A DNA stretch of 21,930 bases from DATAXV01 sp036272915 (GTDB taxonomy: Bacteria > Chloroflexota > Dormibacteria > Dormibacterales > Dormibacteraceae). Under the pieces are notes generated by a model that saw only the letters and a program-made list of their open reading frames with translations, made no database searches and had not been told where the DNA came from. Shown here piece after piece: positions 1-7,568 of this stretch. Location of the stretch: positions 1-21,930 of the forward strand of contig DATAXV010000201.1 in the NCBI GenBank assembly GCA_036272915.1, read 5' to 3'. A program made the translations under genes and the position numbers. Position 1 is the first letter of the stretch, and every line of letters begins with the position of its first letter.

Positions 1-274
1 GGGTGGCCACCACTCCGACCGCGTAGGCACCTATGCCGAAGAACGCACCGTGCGCCATTGATAGCAGACCGGTCGATCGGAACAGCATCGAGACGCTGAT
101 CGCAAAGATGGCCCATATCCCGCTGACGACGAACAGTCCCAGCAGGTACTGGTTGCTCGACAGCAGCCACGGGAGCAGGACGAGCGCCACGGCGGAGGCG
201 CCATAGGGCCAAGCGAGACCGGCGGCCGCACGCACCGATTTGGAGCGGATGACCGCGGCCACCCTAGAGCTCAT
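1..274 (-). CDS. livM: Branched-chain amino acid-type ABC transporter permease LivM (N-terminal part, runs off window)
   Basis: Second inner-membrane permease of a Liv-type (HAAT family) ABC importer. Only the first ~91 residues are inside the window; the gene continues past base 1. The translation begins MSSRVAAVIRSKS, followed by a hydrophobic pair of segments and the LivM-typical stretch SMLFRSTGLLSMAHGAFFGIG, in which the S-x-G-x-x-S/x-x-H-G-A-F-F-G-I-G-A-Y pattern is characteristic of this permease family. The ATG at 274-272 overlaps the livH stop by 11 bp, so translation is probably coupled to livH. The ATPase genes livG and livF would be expected further left, outside the window. The substrate may not be an amino acid: these importers are often recruited for aromatic or organic acids, and a catabolic operon lies nearby. 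Confidence 0.85.
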   Translation of the reverse strand, partial: MSSRVAAVIRSKSVRAAAGLAWPYGASAVALVLLPWLLSSNQYLLGLFVVSGIWAIFAISVSMLFRSTGLLSMAHGAFFGIGAYAVGVVAT

Positions 275-1169
275 GGGAGAGGCGCTGACCGACGACCCGT
301 CGCCTGCCGAGGAGGCCGGTGGGGCGGAGCAGCAGGATCACGATCACGATCGCGAAGGGATAGGCGGTCTGAAACGCAGACGAGATGAATACCGAGCCGA
401 GGCTCTCGGCGAGACCGAGGATGAACCCCGCTATGAGCGCAGTTCGTACGTCTCCGAATCCGCCCGCGATCACCGCGGCGAAGGCAACCAGGATCAGCTG
501 ATCACCCATCTGCGGGTAGACGAGCAGGACGAGACCCCCAAGGCCTCCCGCGATCGCCGCCACGGCCGAGCCGAGGCCCATGGCGATGAGCACCACCCTC
601 TGAATGTCAACGCCCGACAGGCGAGCCCCGAGCTCGTTGCCCGCCACGGCGCGGATCGACCGGCCGAGCGCGGTGCGCTGGAAAAAGAACGCCAGCAGCA
701 GGCTGACCACGAGCGCGACCCCGAAGACGATGATCACCTGTCCGGTGACGCGCACATGGCCGGGTAGCGCGATGACAGACCGGAAGTACGAGGGCGTGGG
801 AATGCTCCGGTATGTGAACGACCACAACAACAGCGCTGCCGCCTCCATCGCTACCCCCACACCGAGAGCGCCGATGAAGCCGTTGACCGCCTGCCCACGC
901 AGGGGCCAGAACACGAGCCTGCCGGTCAGCAGGCCGAACCCGAAGAGGATGAACGCGCCAAGTATCAGACCGATCCAGTAGTCGAGATGAAGCCAGGTTG
1001 TGGTGAAGTAGACGATGTAGGCACCGAGCATCGCCCTCTGGCCCATGGAGAAGTCCGGGATCTTGGCGACCCCGAAGACGACCGCCACCGACGAGGCCAA
1101 GAGTGCGTACAGGCTACCCATCGCCACTCCGTTGACGATCTGCTGCCCGAACGCGGTGAACGCGCCCAT
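264..1169 (-). CDS. livH: Branched-chain amino acid-type ABC transporter permease LivH
   Basis: 301-residue integral membrane permease, the usual length for LivH. The N-terminus (GQQIVNGVAMGSLYALLASS) matches the family opening 'q.lvnGl.lGslYaLlAlG', and G-DVRTALIAGFILGLAESLG near residues 240-256 matches the conserved cytoplasmic loop that contacts the ATPase (EAA-like loop). Several hydrophobic segments are spread along the length. It lies 99 bp downstream of the substrate-binding protein gene and overlaps livM by 11 bp, so the three belong to one transcription unit (binding protein, livH, livM). The start chosen gives MGAFTAFGQQ. Expected role: forms the translocation pore with LivM for the solute delivered by the lipoprotein encoded upstream. 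Confidence 0.9.
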   Translation of the reverse strand: MGAFTAFGQQIVNGVAMGSLYALLASSVAVVFGVAKIPDFSMGQRAMLGAYIVYFTTTWLHLDYWIGLILGAFILFGFGLLTGRLVFWPLRGQAVNGFIGALGVGVAMEAAALLLWSFTYRSIPTPSYFRSVIALPGHVRVTGQVIIVFGVALVVSLLLAFFFQRTALGRSIRAVAGNELGARLSGVDIQRVVLIAMGLGSAVAAIAGGLGGLVLLVYPQMGDQLILVAFAAVIAGGFGDVRTALIAGFILGLAESLGSVFISSAFQTAYPFAIVIVILLLRPTGLLGRRRVVGQRLSHEL

Positions 1170-1268
1170 CAGATGCCAGGGTGTAGCCGCATCGTGGGCT
1201 CCTGATTGGTCTTGTTCACCGAGGAATGGCTGTGCATCTCCGGCGCCGCGGTGAGCATCGCCGACACC

Positions 1269-2504
1269 TCAGCCATCGGTTGACTGGGAGTAGCCCGGAT
1301 TGTCCTTCAAGAACGCCTTCGTCGTCGAGGGCGTAACCACGTATACCTTTCCGTTATAGAAGGTCGTCGGAATGACGGGCATTTCACTGTTTCCGTGGCT
1401 GTCGAATCCCGTTATGTCGTATACGTTCGAATTGGCGGACTTCACTGCCTTGTTCATCGCTGCTCGAATCGTGGTGGCATTCGTGACCGTGCCAGCCTTG
1501 TGAATAGCGGCGGCATAGATCTGCACGTCCGCGTAGCCACCCCCGACGCCGGCACCAGCAGCCGAGTGGTACTTGGCCGCGTACTCCTTCTTGATCGCGG
1601 TGATGGTCGGCGTGGACTCGACCCAGGCAAGATCACCGACGACCGAGTGGTAGTCGGCGGAGCCCGCGGCCGGCGCAATCAACTCGGGATCGCATCCCCA
1701 GTACACGAAGAACGAGCCGGTGTATCCCTGCGAGCGAGCCTCCTTCATGATCTGCGATGCTGGCAAGCACGACTCGGTCAGCACCATGACATTCGGCTGC
1801 GCCTGCAGGGCCTGGGTCACATCACTGCTGAAGTCCGTGGCGGTGATGTCCACGGAGACCCGCTTGACGAGATGGGCGCCGTGCTTGGGTAGAGCAGCCG
1901 CGACGGCATCGTCGAACTGCGCGCCGATGACCTCGGTCGACTCCATCGCAACGACTCGAGAGGCGGGAAGGTGTGCCGCCTTCGTGAATTGGTACACCTG
2001 GTCCAGGAAGCTCGGGACCGGGGAGACGAAACTCGGAAATGCCTGCACGATCAGGGGATTGCCCTGGGTGGTTATGTTCGATGCGCCGGCGTTCGCGATG
2101 ATCACGAACTGGTCATGGACGTTGAATCCCTCAAGTGCTAAAGCGGCTGAACTCAGGGGCACCAACATGACATTGTCGTGATCTTGTTCGGCAAGCAGAT
2201 GGCCGCACTGTACTGCCTGAGGCGCCAGGCTCTGGTTGTCACAGACGTCAGGCTTCAGCAGATACTTTGCCTTGCCGACCTGGACCCCACCCTTGGCATT
2301 GATGTCGTGAACGGCCAGCTTGACTCCCTGCTCGTACTGCAGGCCGGTGTCGGCATCAACGCCCGATAGCATTGTGTTCACGCCAAAGGGCAGCGTCTTG
2401 GTATGGCTGACGTTCGCGGTGCTCGAGCCGCAGCCTGCTAGCACCAGCACCAGCGCCGCGAGCAGCCCTAGCGCGTGGAAGGGGCGACGTTTGATGTCTG
2501 GCAC
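1269..2504 (-). CDS. Liv-type ABC transporter substrate-binding lipoprotein (periplasmic-binding type I fold)
   Basis: 411-residue extracellular solute-binding protein. The first ~25 residues form a lipoprotein signal: basic KRR, a Leu/Ala/Val-rich core and a lipobox L-A-G-C with Cys25 as the predicted lipidated residue, then a Ser/Thr linker. The mature part fits the type I binding-protein fold (LivJ/LivK/AmiC-like): an opening 'G..TMLSGVDADTG..YEQGVKLAVHDINAKGG' is the family signature, followed by SSAALALEGFNVHDQFVIIANAGAS-type ligand-pocket sequence. The start is GTG at 2504-2502, six bases after a GGGAGAG Shine-Dalgarno. It is the first gene of the liv unit and is preceded by a TTGACA-17-TAGCCT promoter (2625-2653) with a dyad operator. 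The ligand cannot be read from sequence; the adjacent catabolic operon suggests an organic or aromatic acid rather than leucine (inference). Confidence 0.9.
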   Translation of the reverse strand: MPDIKRRPFHALGLLAALVLVLAGCGSSTANVSHTKTLPFGVNTMLSGVDADTGLQYEQGVKLAVHDINAKGGVQVGKAKYLLKPDVCDNQSLAPQAVQCGHLLAEQDHDNVMLVPLSSAALALEGFNVHDQFVIIANAGASNITTQGNPLIVQAFPSFVSPVPSFLDQVYQFTKAAHLPASRVVAMESTEVIGAQFDDAVAAALPKHGAHLVKRVSVDITATDFSSDVTQALQAQPNVMVLTESCLPASQIMKEARSQGYTGSFFVYWGCDPELIAPAAGSADYHSVVGDLAWVESTPTITAIKKEYAAKYHSAAGAGVGGGYADVQIYAAAIHKAGTVTNATTIRAAMNKAVKSANSNVYDITGFDSHGNSEMPVIPTTFYNGKVYVVTPSTTKAFLKDNPGYSQSTDG

Positions 2505-2588
2505 CTTACTCTCCCAATATGTGTATCACGGCCCGCATATCTCAGAATGTCCGCGGGTCGATCCTGGCCTATGGCCGCACTCGCCTTC

Positions 2589-2618
2589 CCGTGGTTTCAT
2601 TAAGCTAATGGACCACGG
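2589..2618. promoter_or_regulatory. Dyad-symmetric candidate operator overlapping the liv transcription start
   Basis: A 30-bp near-perfect dyad: CCGTGGT-TT-CATTA, centre AGC, then TAATG-G-ACCACGG. All 12 arm positions pair; the arms differ only by one extra base in the left linker. It begins exactly where the transcript from the upstream TTGACA/TAGCCT promoter should start, the classic position for a repressor operator. It lies between divergent genes, so a terminator role is unlikely. An RNA hairpin in the liv leader is the alternative. Confidence 0.5.
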
Positions 2619-2624
2619 AAGCAT

Positions 2625-2653
2625 AGGCTAAGGACAGGGCGAGTGCTTGTCAA
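2625..2653 (-). promoter_or_regulatory. Promoter of the liv unit (minus strand)
   Basis: Read on the minus strand, a perfect -35 box TTGACA (2653-2648) is followed by a 17-nt spacer and TAGCCT (2630-2625), a TAnnnT -10 typical of high-GC Gram-positives. Predicted transcription start is near 2618, giving a leader of roughly 110 nt before the GTG of the binding-protein gene. It sits in the 285-bp intergenic region shared with the divergent Rieske gene. Confidence 0.6.
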
Positions 2654-2789
2654 TAAGATGTCCTGTGCCTGGCGACAGTTCAAGGTCGGTCACGTACCTT
2701 GCAATAATAGGGGAGAGGTTCGGATTGTTGGCCCTGCGTAACTCCCGACTGGCGAATGGATAGTCGGTCATGACTGGTAGGAGAGAATC

Positions 2790-3143
2790 ATGAAGTACGT
2801 GCTCTTCCCCGCGGATAGCCTCGCGAAGGGCTCTATGCGCGCTGTGAGCGTCGGAGGAGTGGCGGTCGTGGTCGTGCGTGCCAGCGACGGTGGCTACTAT
2901 GCGTTGCGCGACGTCTGCAGTCATCAAGGCGCTCGACTGTCCGAGGGGCGTCTGGAGGCACCCGTGGTGGCTGATGGCAATGGCGGTTACGAGGTTGCCA
3001 CGGACAACGAGGTCCTCCGCTGCCCGTGGCACTGGTATGAGTTCTCGCTCAGCACGGGTAGGTCGCTGGGAGACCCAGCTAAGACGAGGGTCCGTTCGTA
3101 CAAGGTCGAGGTGGAGGACGGGCAGGTCACGATCGAGCGATGA
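2790..3143 (+). CDS. Rieske [2Fe-2S] ferredoxin-like protein (copy 1)
   Basis: 117-residue small Rieske iron-sulfur protein, probably a soluble electron carrier. Cluster ligands are visible as C43-x-H45 (in DVCSHQGARLSEG) and C78-x-x-H81 (in RCPWHWYEF). The loop between the two motifs is about 15 residues longer than in BphF-type ferredoxins, as is common in the Rieske proteins that accompany amidohydrolases in actinobacteria and Chloroflexi; the tail 'TGRSLGDP..TRVRSYKVEVEDG' also fits that group. An AGGAG Shine-Dalgarno at 2779-2783 supports the ATG at 2790. It is transcribed divergently from the liv unit and convergently with the catabolic operon. No Rieske oxygenase alpha subunit or reductase is in the window, so the electron acceptor is unknown. 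Confidence 0.88.
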   Translation: MKYVLFPADSLAKGSMRAVSVGGVAVVVVRASDGGYYALRDVCSHQGARLSEGRLEAPVVADGNGGYEVATDNEVLRCPWHWYEFSLSTGRSLGDPAKTRVRSYKVEVEDGQVTIER

Positions 3144-3202
3144 CCGGCCCCCAGGACGCGGTCGCGCCATACGCTCGGTTCACACCTGGGCGGCCACGGC
3201 GC

Positions 3203-3583
3203 TCAGGTACGCGCTCGGCCCGACATTTCGATCAGGACATCATCGCCCCGCTCGACCACCGGATAGACTCTGACCCGCATGCGCGGGTCGTGTAGTGCCC
3301 GACCGGTGTGCATGTCGTACTCATATCCGTGGCGAGGGCACCGGACGATCTCGCCGGCGCGACCATAACAGTAACTCCCAACAGGAGAGGCCACAACGGT
3401 GCCACCCAGCACCCCGGCCGACAGCCGCGCCCCCTGATGTGCACACATGTCACGCAGAGCGGAGAATGAGTCTCCGTTCCGGCATAGAACGATCCGAACG
3501 CGTCCGATCTGGAATGGGCGCATTTCCCCCGAATTGATGTCGTTCCGGGCGCAGAGGTAGTGGAGCGTTGGTTCAGGCGCCAA
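3203..3583 (-). CDS. Rieske [2Fe-2S] ferredoxin-like protein (copy 2)
   Basis: 126-residue paralogue of the Rieske protein at 2790-3143. Cluster ligands are C47-x-H49 (DMCAHQGARLSAG) and C82-x-x-H85 (RCPRHGYEYD), with the same lengthened inter-motif loop (GSYCYGRAGEIV) and tail HTGRALHDPRMRVRVYPV. The start is a TTG at 3583-3581 that overlaps the end of the upstream amidohydrolase gene by 11 bp, so it is likely co-translated as the last gene of the operon. A weak AGGCGA lies upstream. The two Rieske genes face each other tail to tail with a 59-bp gap. Probable role: redox partner or sensor for an enzyme of the same pathway; the reaction is not identifiable from this window. Confidence 0.85.
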   Translation of the reverse strand: MAPEPTLHYLCARNDINSGEMRPFQIGRVRIVLCRNGDSFSALRDMCAHQGARLSAGVLGGTVVASPVGSYCYGRAGEIVRCPRHGYEYDMHTGRALHDPRMRVRVYPVVERGDDVLIEMSGRART

Positions 3584-4742
3584 GGACTTCGCCTGGGATC
3601 TCGGTGAAGCCGTAGAACTCCTGGGCGTTTCCCCACAGGATCTTCTGTCTGAGCTGGGTCGGCAGTGCGTTGAGCAGGATCTTGTTCGGGGTGTCGTAGT
3701 CCCAGTGAGGGTAGTCCGTTGAGAACATCAACATCTCGTCGCTGCCCATCATGTCGATCACGTCGAGTAGATGCTTTGGCTTGTCCGGTTCCTCGAACGG
3801 CTGAGTGCCAAACCGGACGTGCTCTCGGATGTAGTCACTCGGTCGTCGCGTCAACCACGGAACCTCTCTGCGCAGGGCTCGCCACGACTGGTCGAGCCTC
3901 CACATGACGCTCGGCACCCATGCGAAACCTCCTTCGAGCAGGACCACCCTGAGGTCGGGGAACTTCTCGAACACGCCGTTGCATACGAGGCTGATCAAGT
4001 TCGCTTGGAAGTGGTGGCCGTAGACGCTGCGCAGTTCCATGTACGTCGCCGGCCAGCCGATAGCCATCGGCGGCCCCTGTAGGCCGGTGGTAGGACACAC
4101 ATGGAACGAGACGCGAAGGTCGTTGCGGATCGCGGCATCCCAGATGGGGTAGAACTTCTCATCGCCCCACGCCACCTGGGGGGAGGACATGGGGAGGTTG
4201 ACCTGGACCATGCTGGGGTGGCGCCCGACCCGGTCGATCTCGTCGGCGGCGAGACGTGGCTCCTGGGCCGCGACGGCGACCGATCCCTTGAAGCGGCTGT
4301 CGACTGACAACCACGTTGCAATGAGCCAGTCGTTGTAGGCAGCTGCCAGCCCTGCCGCAAACTTGCCCTGGGGCATCCCCGACAGCGAGTTCGGGAAGGT
4401 CCCCATCAACATCGCGTGAGTGACCCCTAGGCCGTCCAGCAGCTGATCTCGGACTCGGTCGGGGAACTGGTCGTCACTGCTGCCGTCGGGATGAATGACA
4501 TCGAGGCTCGTGCCGCCATGAGGGTGGCCGTAGGGGTGTTTGGGTGGGACCCGAGGCAGGCTGTCGCGATTGAGGTACATGTGCCACTCTTCGGCGAGGT
4601 ATGGCCGCAACTCGTTGACAGACCGAATCCCTTCGTGAACATCACAGTCCGCAAGCGGCGGACGCTGCGTGTCTGTCACCTCCACCTGCTCAACCTCCCT
4701 TGCGGATTCCGGTCTCTTGATGCCTTCGGTCATGGTGGTCAT
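3573..4742 (-). CDS. Amidohydrolase family 2 protein (ACMSD/decarboxylase-like superfamily), copy B
   Basis: 389-residue TIM-barrel metal hydrolase/decarboxylase of the amidohydrolase-2 family (Pfam Amidohydro_2, which includes ACMSD, gamma-resorcylate decarboxylase and LigJ-type hydratases). Visible metal/active-site positions: D34-x-H36 in ADCDVHEG, H214 in SFHVCPT, H243/H244 in YGHHFQANL, E270 in LLEGGFAWVP, and D343 with H346 in STDYPHWDYD. The frame is open further upstream, but the ATG at 4742 forms a 4-bp ATGA overlap with the stop of the preceding aldolase gene, which decides the start. It overlaps the following Rieske gene by 11 bp. It is a paralogue of the amidohydrolase at 6415-7539 (same ELVV/LADCDVHEG..LRPYL, AAAYNDW, FPDL+VV.LE.GF.W+P and SDYPH signatures). 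Hydrolysis or non-oxidative decarboxylation of an organic acid is likely; the substrate is unknown. Confidence 0.87.
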   Translation of the reverse strand: MTTMTEGIKRPESAREVEQVEVTDTQRPPLADCDVHEGIRSVNELRPYLAEEWHMYLNRDSLPRVPPKHPYGHPHGGTSLDVIHPDGSSDDQFPDRVRDQLLDGLGVTHAMLMGTFPNSLSGMPQGKFAAGLAAAYNDWLIATWLSVDSRFKGSVAVAAQEPRLAADEIDRVGRHPSMVQVNLPMSSPQVAWGDEKFYPIWDAAIRNDLRVSFHVCPTTGLQGPPMAIGWPATYMELRSVYGHHFQANLISLVCNGVFEKFPDLRVVLLEGGFAWVPSVMWRLDQSWRALRREVPWLTRRPSDYIREHVRFGTQPFEEPDKPKHLLDVIDMMGSDEMLMFSTDYPHWDYDTPNKILLNALPTQLRQKILWGNAQEFYGFTEIPGEVLGA

Positions 4743-5551
4743 GGCACCGAGGACACCTCCGACCGCACACCGCGAAACTGTTCTCTCATGGTTGCCGCGA
4801 GATGGTTGGCGTCGTATCCGACCCCAACCATGCGGAAGCCCAGCGCGACGCACTTCGCCGCGGTGCTCGCGTTGGCCACGCCGATGCCGGGTATGATTCC
4901 GTGCCGCTCACACGCGCTCCGGATCGTCCCTAGAGCCTCCAGAAGCCCCTCCGAAGGAGGCCACGCCGCTGGACGGGGCAGCCCCAGGCTGAGAGCTAGG
5001 TCGTTCGGTCCCACATAGATCCCGGTCAGACCAGGGACTGAGGCGATGAGGTCGACGTTCTTGAGTCCCTCTAGGGTCTCCACGAGGGCGAGGCAAGCGA
5101 CCTCCTCCAACGCTGTGGTCTCACTCGACCCCATGACGATCTGGGCCCGAACCGGACCATAGGAGCGAACGCCGTTGGGTGGATAGCGGCAGGCGCCGAC
5201 CGCGCTCGCCGCCTCCTCAGCGGTCTCGACCAGGGGGACCACGACGCCGAGAGCTCCGAAGTCGAGCGCTCTCATGATCATGTCCGGATGGTTCGCAGGC
5301 ACCCTTGTCAGCGGTATCGATCCGGCTGCGCCGATCGTCTGCAGCATTGACAGCAGCAACGCGTTGTCCATTACGCCGTGCTGTTGGTCGACCGAGACAT
5401 AGTCGAAGCCCGCTGACGCCACTAGCTCCGCAGCCAGAGTATTCGGGATGACACATCCTCCCCCGATCAGATACTCCCGGGTTGCCAGTGCTTCCACCAG
5501 GCGGTTTCCGTGGGACACCGTCGTCATCGCCTCCCCTGCGCCCGCCGTCAC
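4739..5551 (-). CDS. HpcH/HpaI family class II aldolase, copy 2
   Basis: 270-residue metal-dependent aldolase of the HpcH/HpaI family, which cleaves 4-hydroxy-2-oxo acids to pyruvate (or oxaloacetate/glyoxylate analogues) plus an aldehyde. Family residues are all present: H58 in SVDQQHGVMD, R83 in LTRVPANHP, E158 in LALVETLEGL and D184 in YVGPNDLALSLG, plus CRYPPNGVRSYGP. Glu/Asp bind the divalent metal and His/Arg act at the substrate in the characterised E. coli HpaI. The GTG at 5551 overlaps the upstream stop as GTGA (4 bp); an internal ATG at 5527 (MTTVSHGN) is the alternative. The 3' end overlaps the next gene by ATGA. It is the second of two tandem aldolases; they are clearly diverged, not a recent duplication. 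Confidence 0.9.
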   Translation of the reverse strand: MTAGAGEAMTTVSHGNRLVEALATREYLIGGGCVIPNTLAAELVASAGFDYVSVDQQHGVMDNALLLSMLQTIGAAGSIPLTRVPANHPDMIMRALDFGALGVVVPLVETAEEAASAVGACRYPPNGVRSYGPVRAQIVMGSSETTALEEVACLALVETLEGLKNVDLIASVPGLTGIYVGPNDLALSLGLPRPAAWPPSEGLLEALGTIRSACERHGIIPGIGVANASTAAKCVALGFRMVGVGYDANHLAATMREQFRGVRSEVSSVP

Positions 5552-6336
5552 ACTCGCGCCGCGTTGACGCCGGCGAGCAACGGCGATGCTCCGAGGCTGA
5601 ACGCCTTGGATACCGATGTCAGGATGAAGCGGGCCCCAGCGGCGATCACGAGCTCTGCCGCTTCGGGCGTGTCCGCACCCCGTCCCAGAACCTTGCCCGC
5701 CTTGATGGTTTGGTTTCCGATCTCATCGAGCGCTTTGAGGACCTTTGGATGCTGCGTCTGGCCAGGGATGCCAAAGACGCTGGAGAGGTCCACCTGTCCC
5801 GGCATGACAATGTCGATTCCATCGACCTTCAGAACCTCCGGGAGTGCGGTCAGGCCCGCCTCGTCCTCGATCGAGACGATGACCATGGTCTCCCGATTCG
5901 CGAACTCCACGTAATCCTGCATTCGCCCTTTGGCCATGATCTGGCCGAACTCGAGTGCCCTTGCATTGGGACCGACCCCACGCTTCCCGAGGGGCGGGTA
6001 CTTCACCGCCTCGATCACTTCACGGGCTTGATCGGCGGACTGGATCTGCGTGATCTGCACCGTCGAGATGCCCATCTCGAGATAGCGCCGAAGGGATGCC
6101 ACGATCGGCATCGCGGACGGAAGACGGATTGCGCAGGACACCCCTCCGAGATCTGCAGCCCGGGCCATGCTCTCCAGGTGTTCGTCGTTCACCGCTCCGT
6201 GCTCACCATCTGCAACTACGCAGTCGAAGCCGAGGATCGCGGCCTGTTCGGCGAGAGCATCGTGTATCGGGTTGACGGTGATCGCAGTGACGACCTGTCC
6301 CTGCGCTAGCTTGTGCTTGGCGTGGTTCTCTTTCAT
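5548..6336 (-). CDS. HpcH/HpaI family class II aldolase, copy 1
   Basis: 262-residue HpcH/HpaI-type aldolase/citrate lyase-like TIM barrel. Family residues: H47 in VVADGEHGAVN, R71 in CAIRLPSAMP, E157 in IVSIEDEAGL and D183 in MPGQVDLSSVFG, with KYPPLGKRGVGP as in HpaI. The metal-site loop reads PGQVDL rather than the usual GPxDL, and the PMVET stretch is replaced by TQIQS, so specificity probably differs from copy 2. The ATG at 6336 is chosen because GAGGGAGAC lies a few bases upstream; the frame stays open 24 codons further but without a ribosome site. It is 78 bp downstream of the first amidohydrolase and overlaps copy 2 by 4 bp. Predicted to release pyruvate or a similar keto acid from a hydroxy-oxo-acid intermediate. 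Confidence 0.9.
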   Translation of the reverse strand: MKENHAKHKLAQGQVVTAITVNPIHDALAEQAAILGFDCVVADGEHGAVNDEHLESMARAADLGGVSCAIRLPSAMPIVASLRRYLEMGISTVQITQIQSADQAREVIEAVKYPPLGKRGVGPNARALEFGQIMAKGRMQDYVEFANRETMVIVSIEDEAGLTALPEVLKVDGIDIVMPGQVDLSSVFGIPGQTQHPKVLKALDEIGNQTIKAGKVLGRGADTPEAAELVIAAGARFILTSVSKAFSLGASPLLAGVNAARV

Positions 6337-6414
6337 TGTCTCCCTCGTTCTAGCCTCCGACCGATTGATGTCAAAGCTGTGAGGCCGCAGATTCCGCCGA
6401 GGACCCATCCTCTC

Positions 6415-7539
6415 TCAAGCGGCGGGAGTGCCCTTCGGCTCGGGGATCTCATGCCGGAGAGACGCCAGCTTGGGAAACGCATTGATAGCGTTGTCTCCCA
6501 TGACTCGGCGCCGCGTGTCAGCGGGCAGGCCATGGGGGAGTCCGTCGTCAGTTGCATCCTCGTCATAGTGTGGATAGTCGGAACCAAAGAGCAGGGTGGC
6601 GTCAGTTCCGATCATGTCGACCAACTGCATGAACCGATGTGCGGAGAAGCCTTCCATGGGCTGGGTTCCTACCAGGACGTTGTCGCGCAGATGCTCACTC
6701 GGCTTCCGGAGCACCCAGGGGACTTCCTCCCGGTGCTGGAGATATTGACGGTCGAGCCGCCACATTAGATGTGGGAGCCAGGAGAAGCCGGTTTCCAAAC
6801 ACACAACCTTGAGATCGGGGTACTTGTCGAATGTGCCGTTGAACACCAGACTGACCAGCTGGGCCATCATGCAGTGGGGCTGAGCGATCGAGTGCCATTC
6901 GATGTAATAGCGGGGATAGCCGAACACCGTCCGGGTGGCGTTCCCATGATGAAGCGCGATGACCAGCTGATTGCGCAGTGCGGCCTCGAATATCGGTCGG
7001 TACATCGGGTCGCCGTACTGCCGCTCGTTGATCGCCGGCAGGAGGACCTGGACAATCTGCGGGTGCGGCCCGATACGATCGATTTCCCTTGCTGCGGCGA
7101 TGGGATCATGGGCGATCACCTGGACGCTCCCGCGAAGGCGAGGCTCCCTCTCCAACCAGTGCTCTACCTGATAATCGTTGTAGGCGGCAGCCAGTTCGAT
7201 CGCGAACTCGTATCGAGACTCCATTGTGGAGAACTGAAGGTCCGTGCTGTTGAGGATCGCAATAGACGTGCCCTGGTCTTCGAGTAGCTGCTGTCTCAGC
7301 AGGCCGAGATCCGACCCTGCCCCCCCTCCGTCGCTCGGGAACCGGTCCTGCCGCATCGGAGTCGCAGGTCTGTAAGGCTTGGGATTGGGCGGTCCGACGA
7401 AGTTGTATTCCGTGATGTAACGCTGCCAGTGCGGACTCAGGTACGGGAGCAGGTCTCGTACTGTCGCACCCTCGTGGACGTCGACATCAACGACTAGTTC
7501 GCTGATCTCGTCAACAGAACGGTCCTGACTCACAGTCAC
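6415..7539 (-). CDS. Amidohydrolase family 2 protein, copy A (first gene of catabolic operon)
   Basis: 374-residue amidohydrolase-2 protein, paralogous to the one at 3573-4742. Active-site positions: D20-x-H22 in VVDVDVHEG, H197/H198 in IALHHGN, E249 in VVCLETGFSWLPHLMW, D321 and H324 in FGSDYPHYDED. The start is set at the GTG 7539-7537 because AGGAGG lies six bases upstream; a longer frame to 7581 is open but that AGGAGG would then be inside the gene. The C-terminal ~20 residues (EIPEPKGTPAA) are a disordered tail. As the first gene it is probably the regulatory head of the operon, and two small dyads precede it (7569-7600). Likely acts as hydrolase or decarboxylase on the same compound class as copy B, perhaps at a different step. 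Confidence 0.87.
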   Translation of the reverse strand: MTVSQDRSVDEISELVVDVDVHEGATVRDLLPYLSPHWQRYITEYNFVGPPNPKPYRPATPMRQDRFPSDGGGAGSDLGLLRQQLLEDQGTSIAILNSTDLQFSTMESRYEFAIELAAAYNDYQVEHWLEREPRLRGSVQVIAHDPIAAAREIDRIGPHPQIVQVLLPAINERQYGDPMYRPIFEAALRNQLVIALHHGNATRTVFGYPRYYIEWHSIAQPHCMMAQLVSLVFNGTFDKYPDLKVVCLETGFSWLPHLMWRLDRQYLQHREEVPWVLRKPSEHLRDNVLVGTQPMEGFSAHRFMQLVDMIGTDATLLFGSDYPHYDEDATDDGLPHGLPADTRRRVMGDNAINAFPKLASLRHEIPEPKGTPAA

Positions 7540-7568
7540 GACACGCCTCCTTCGGCACGCTGAACATC

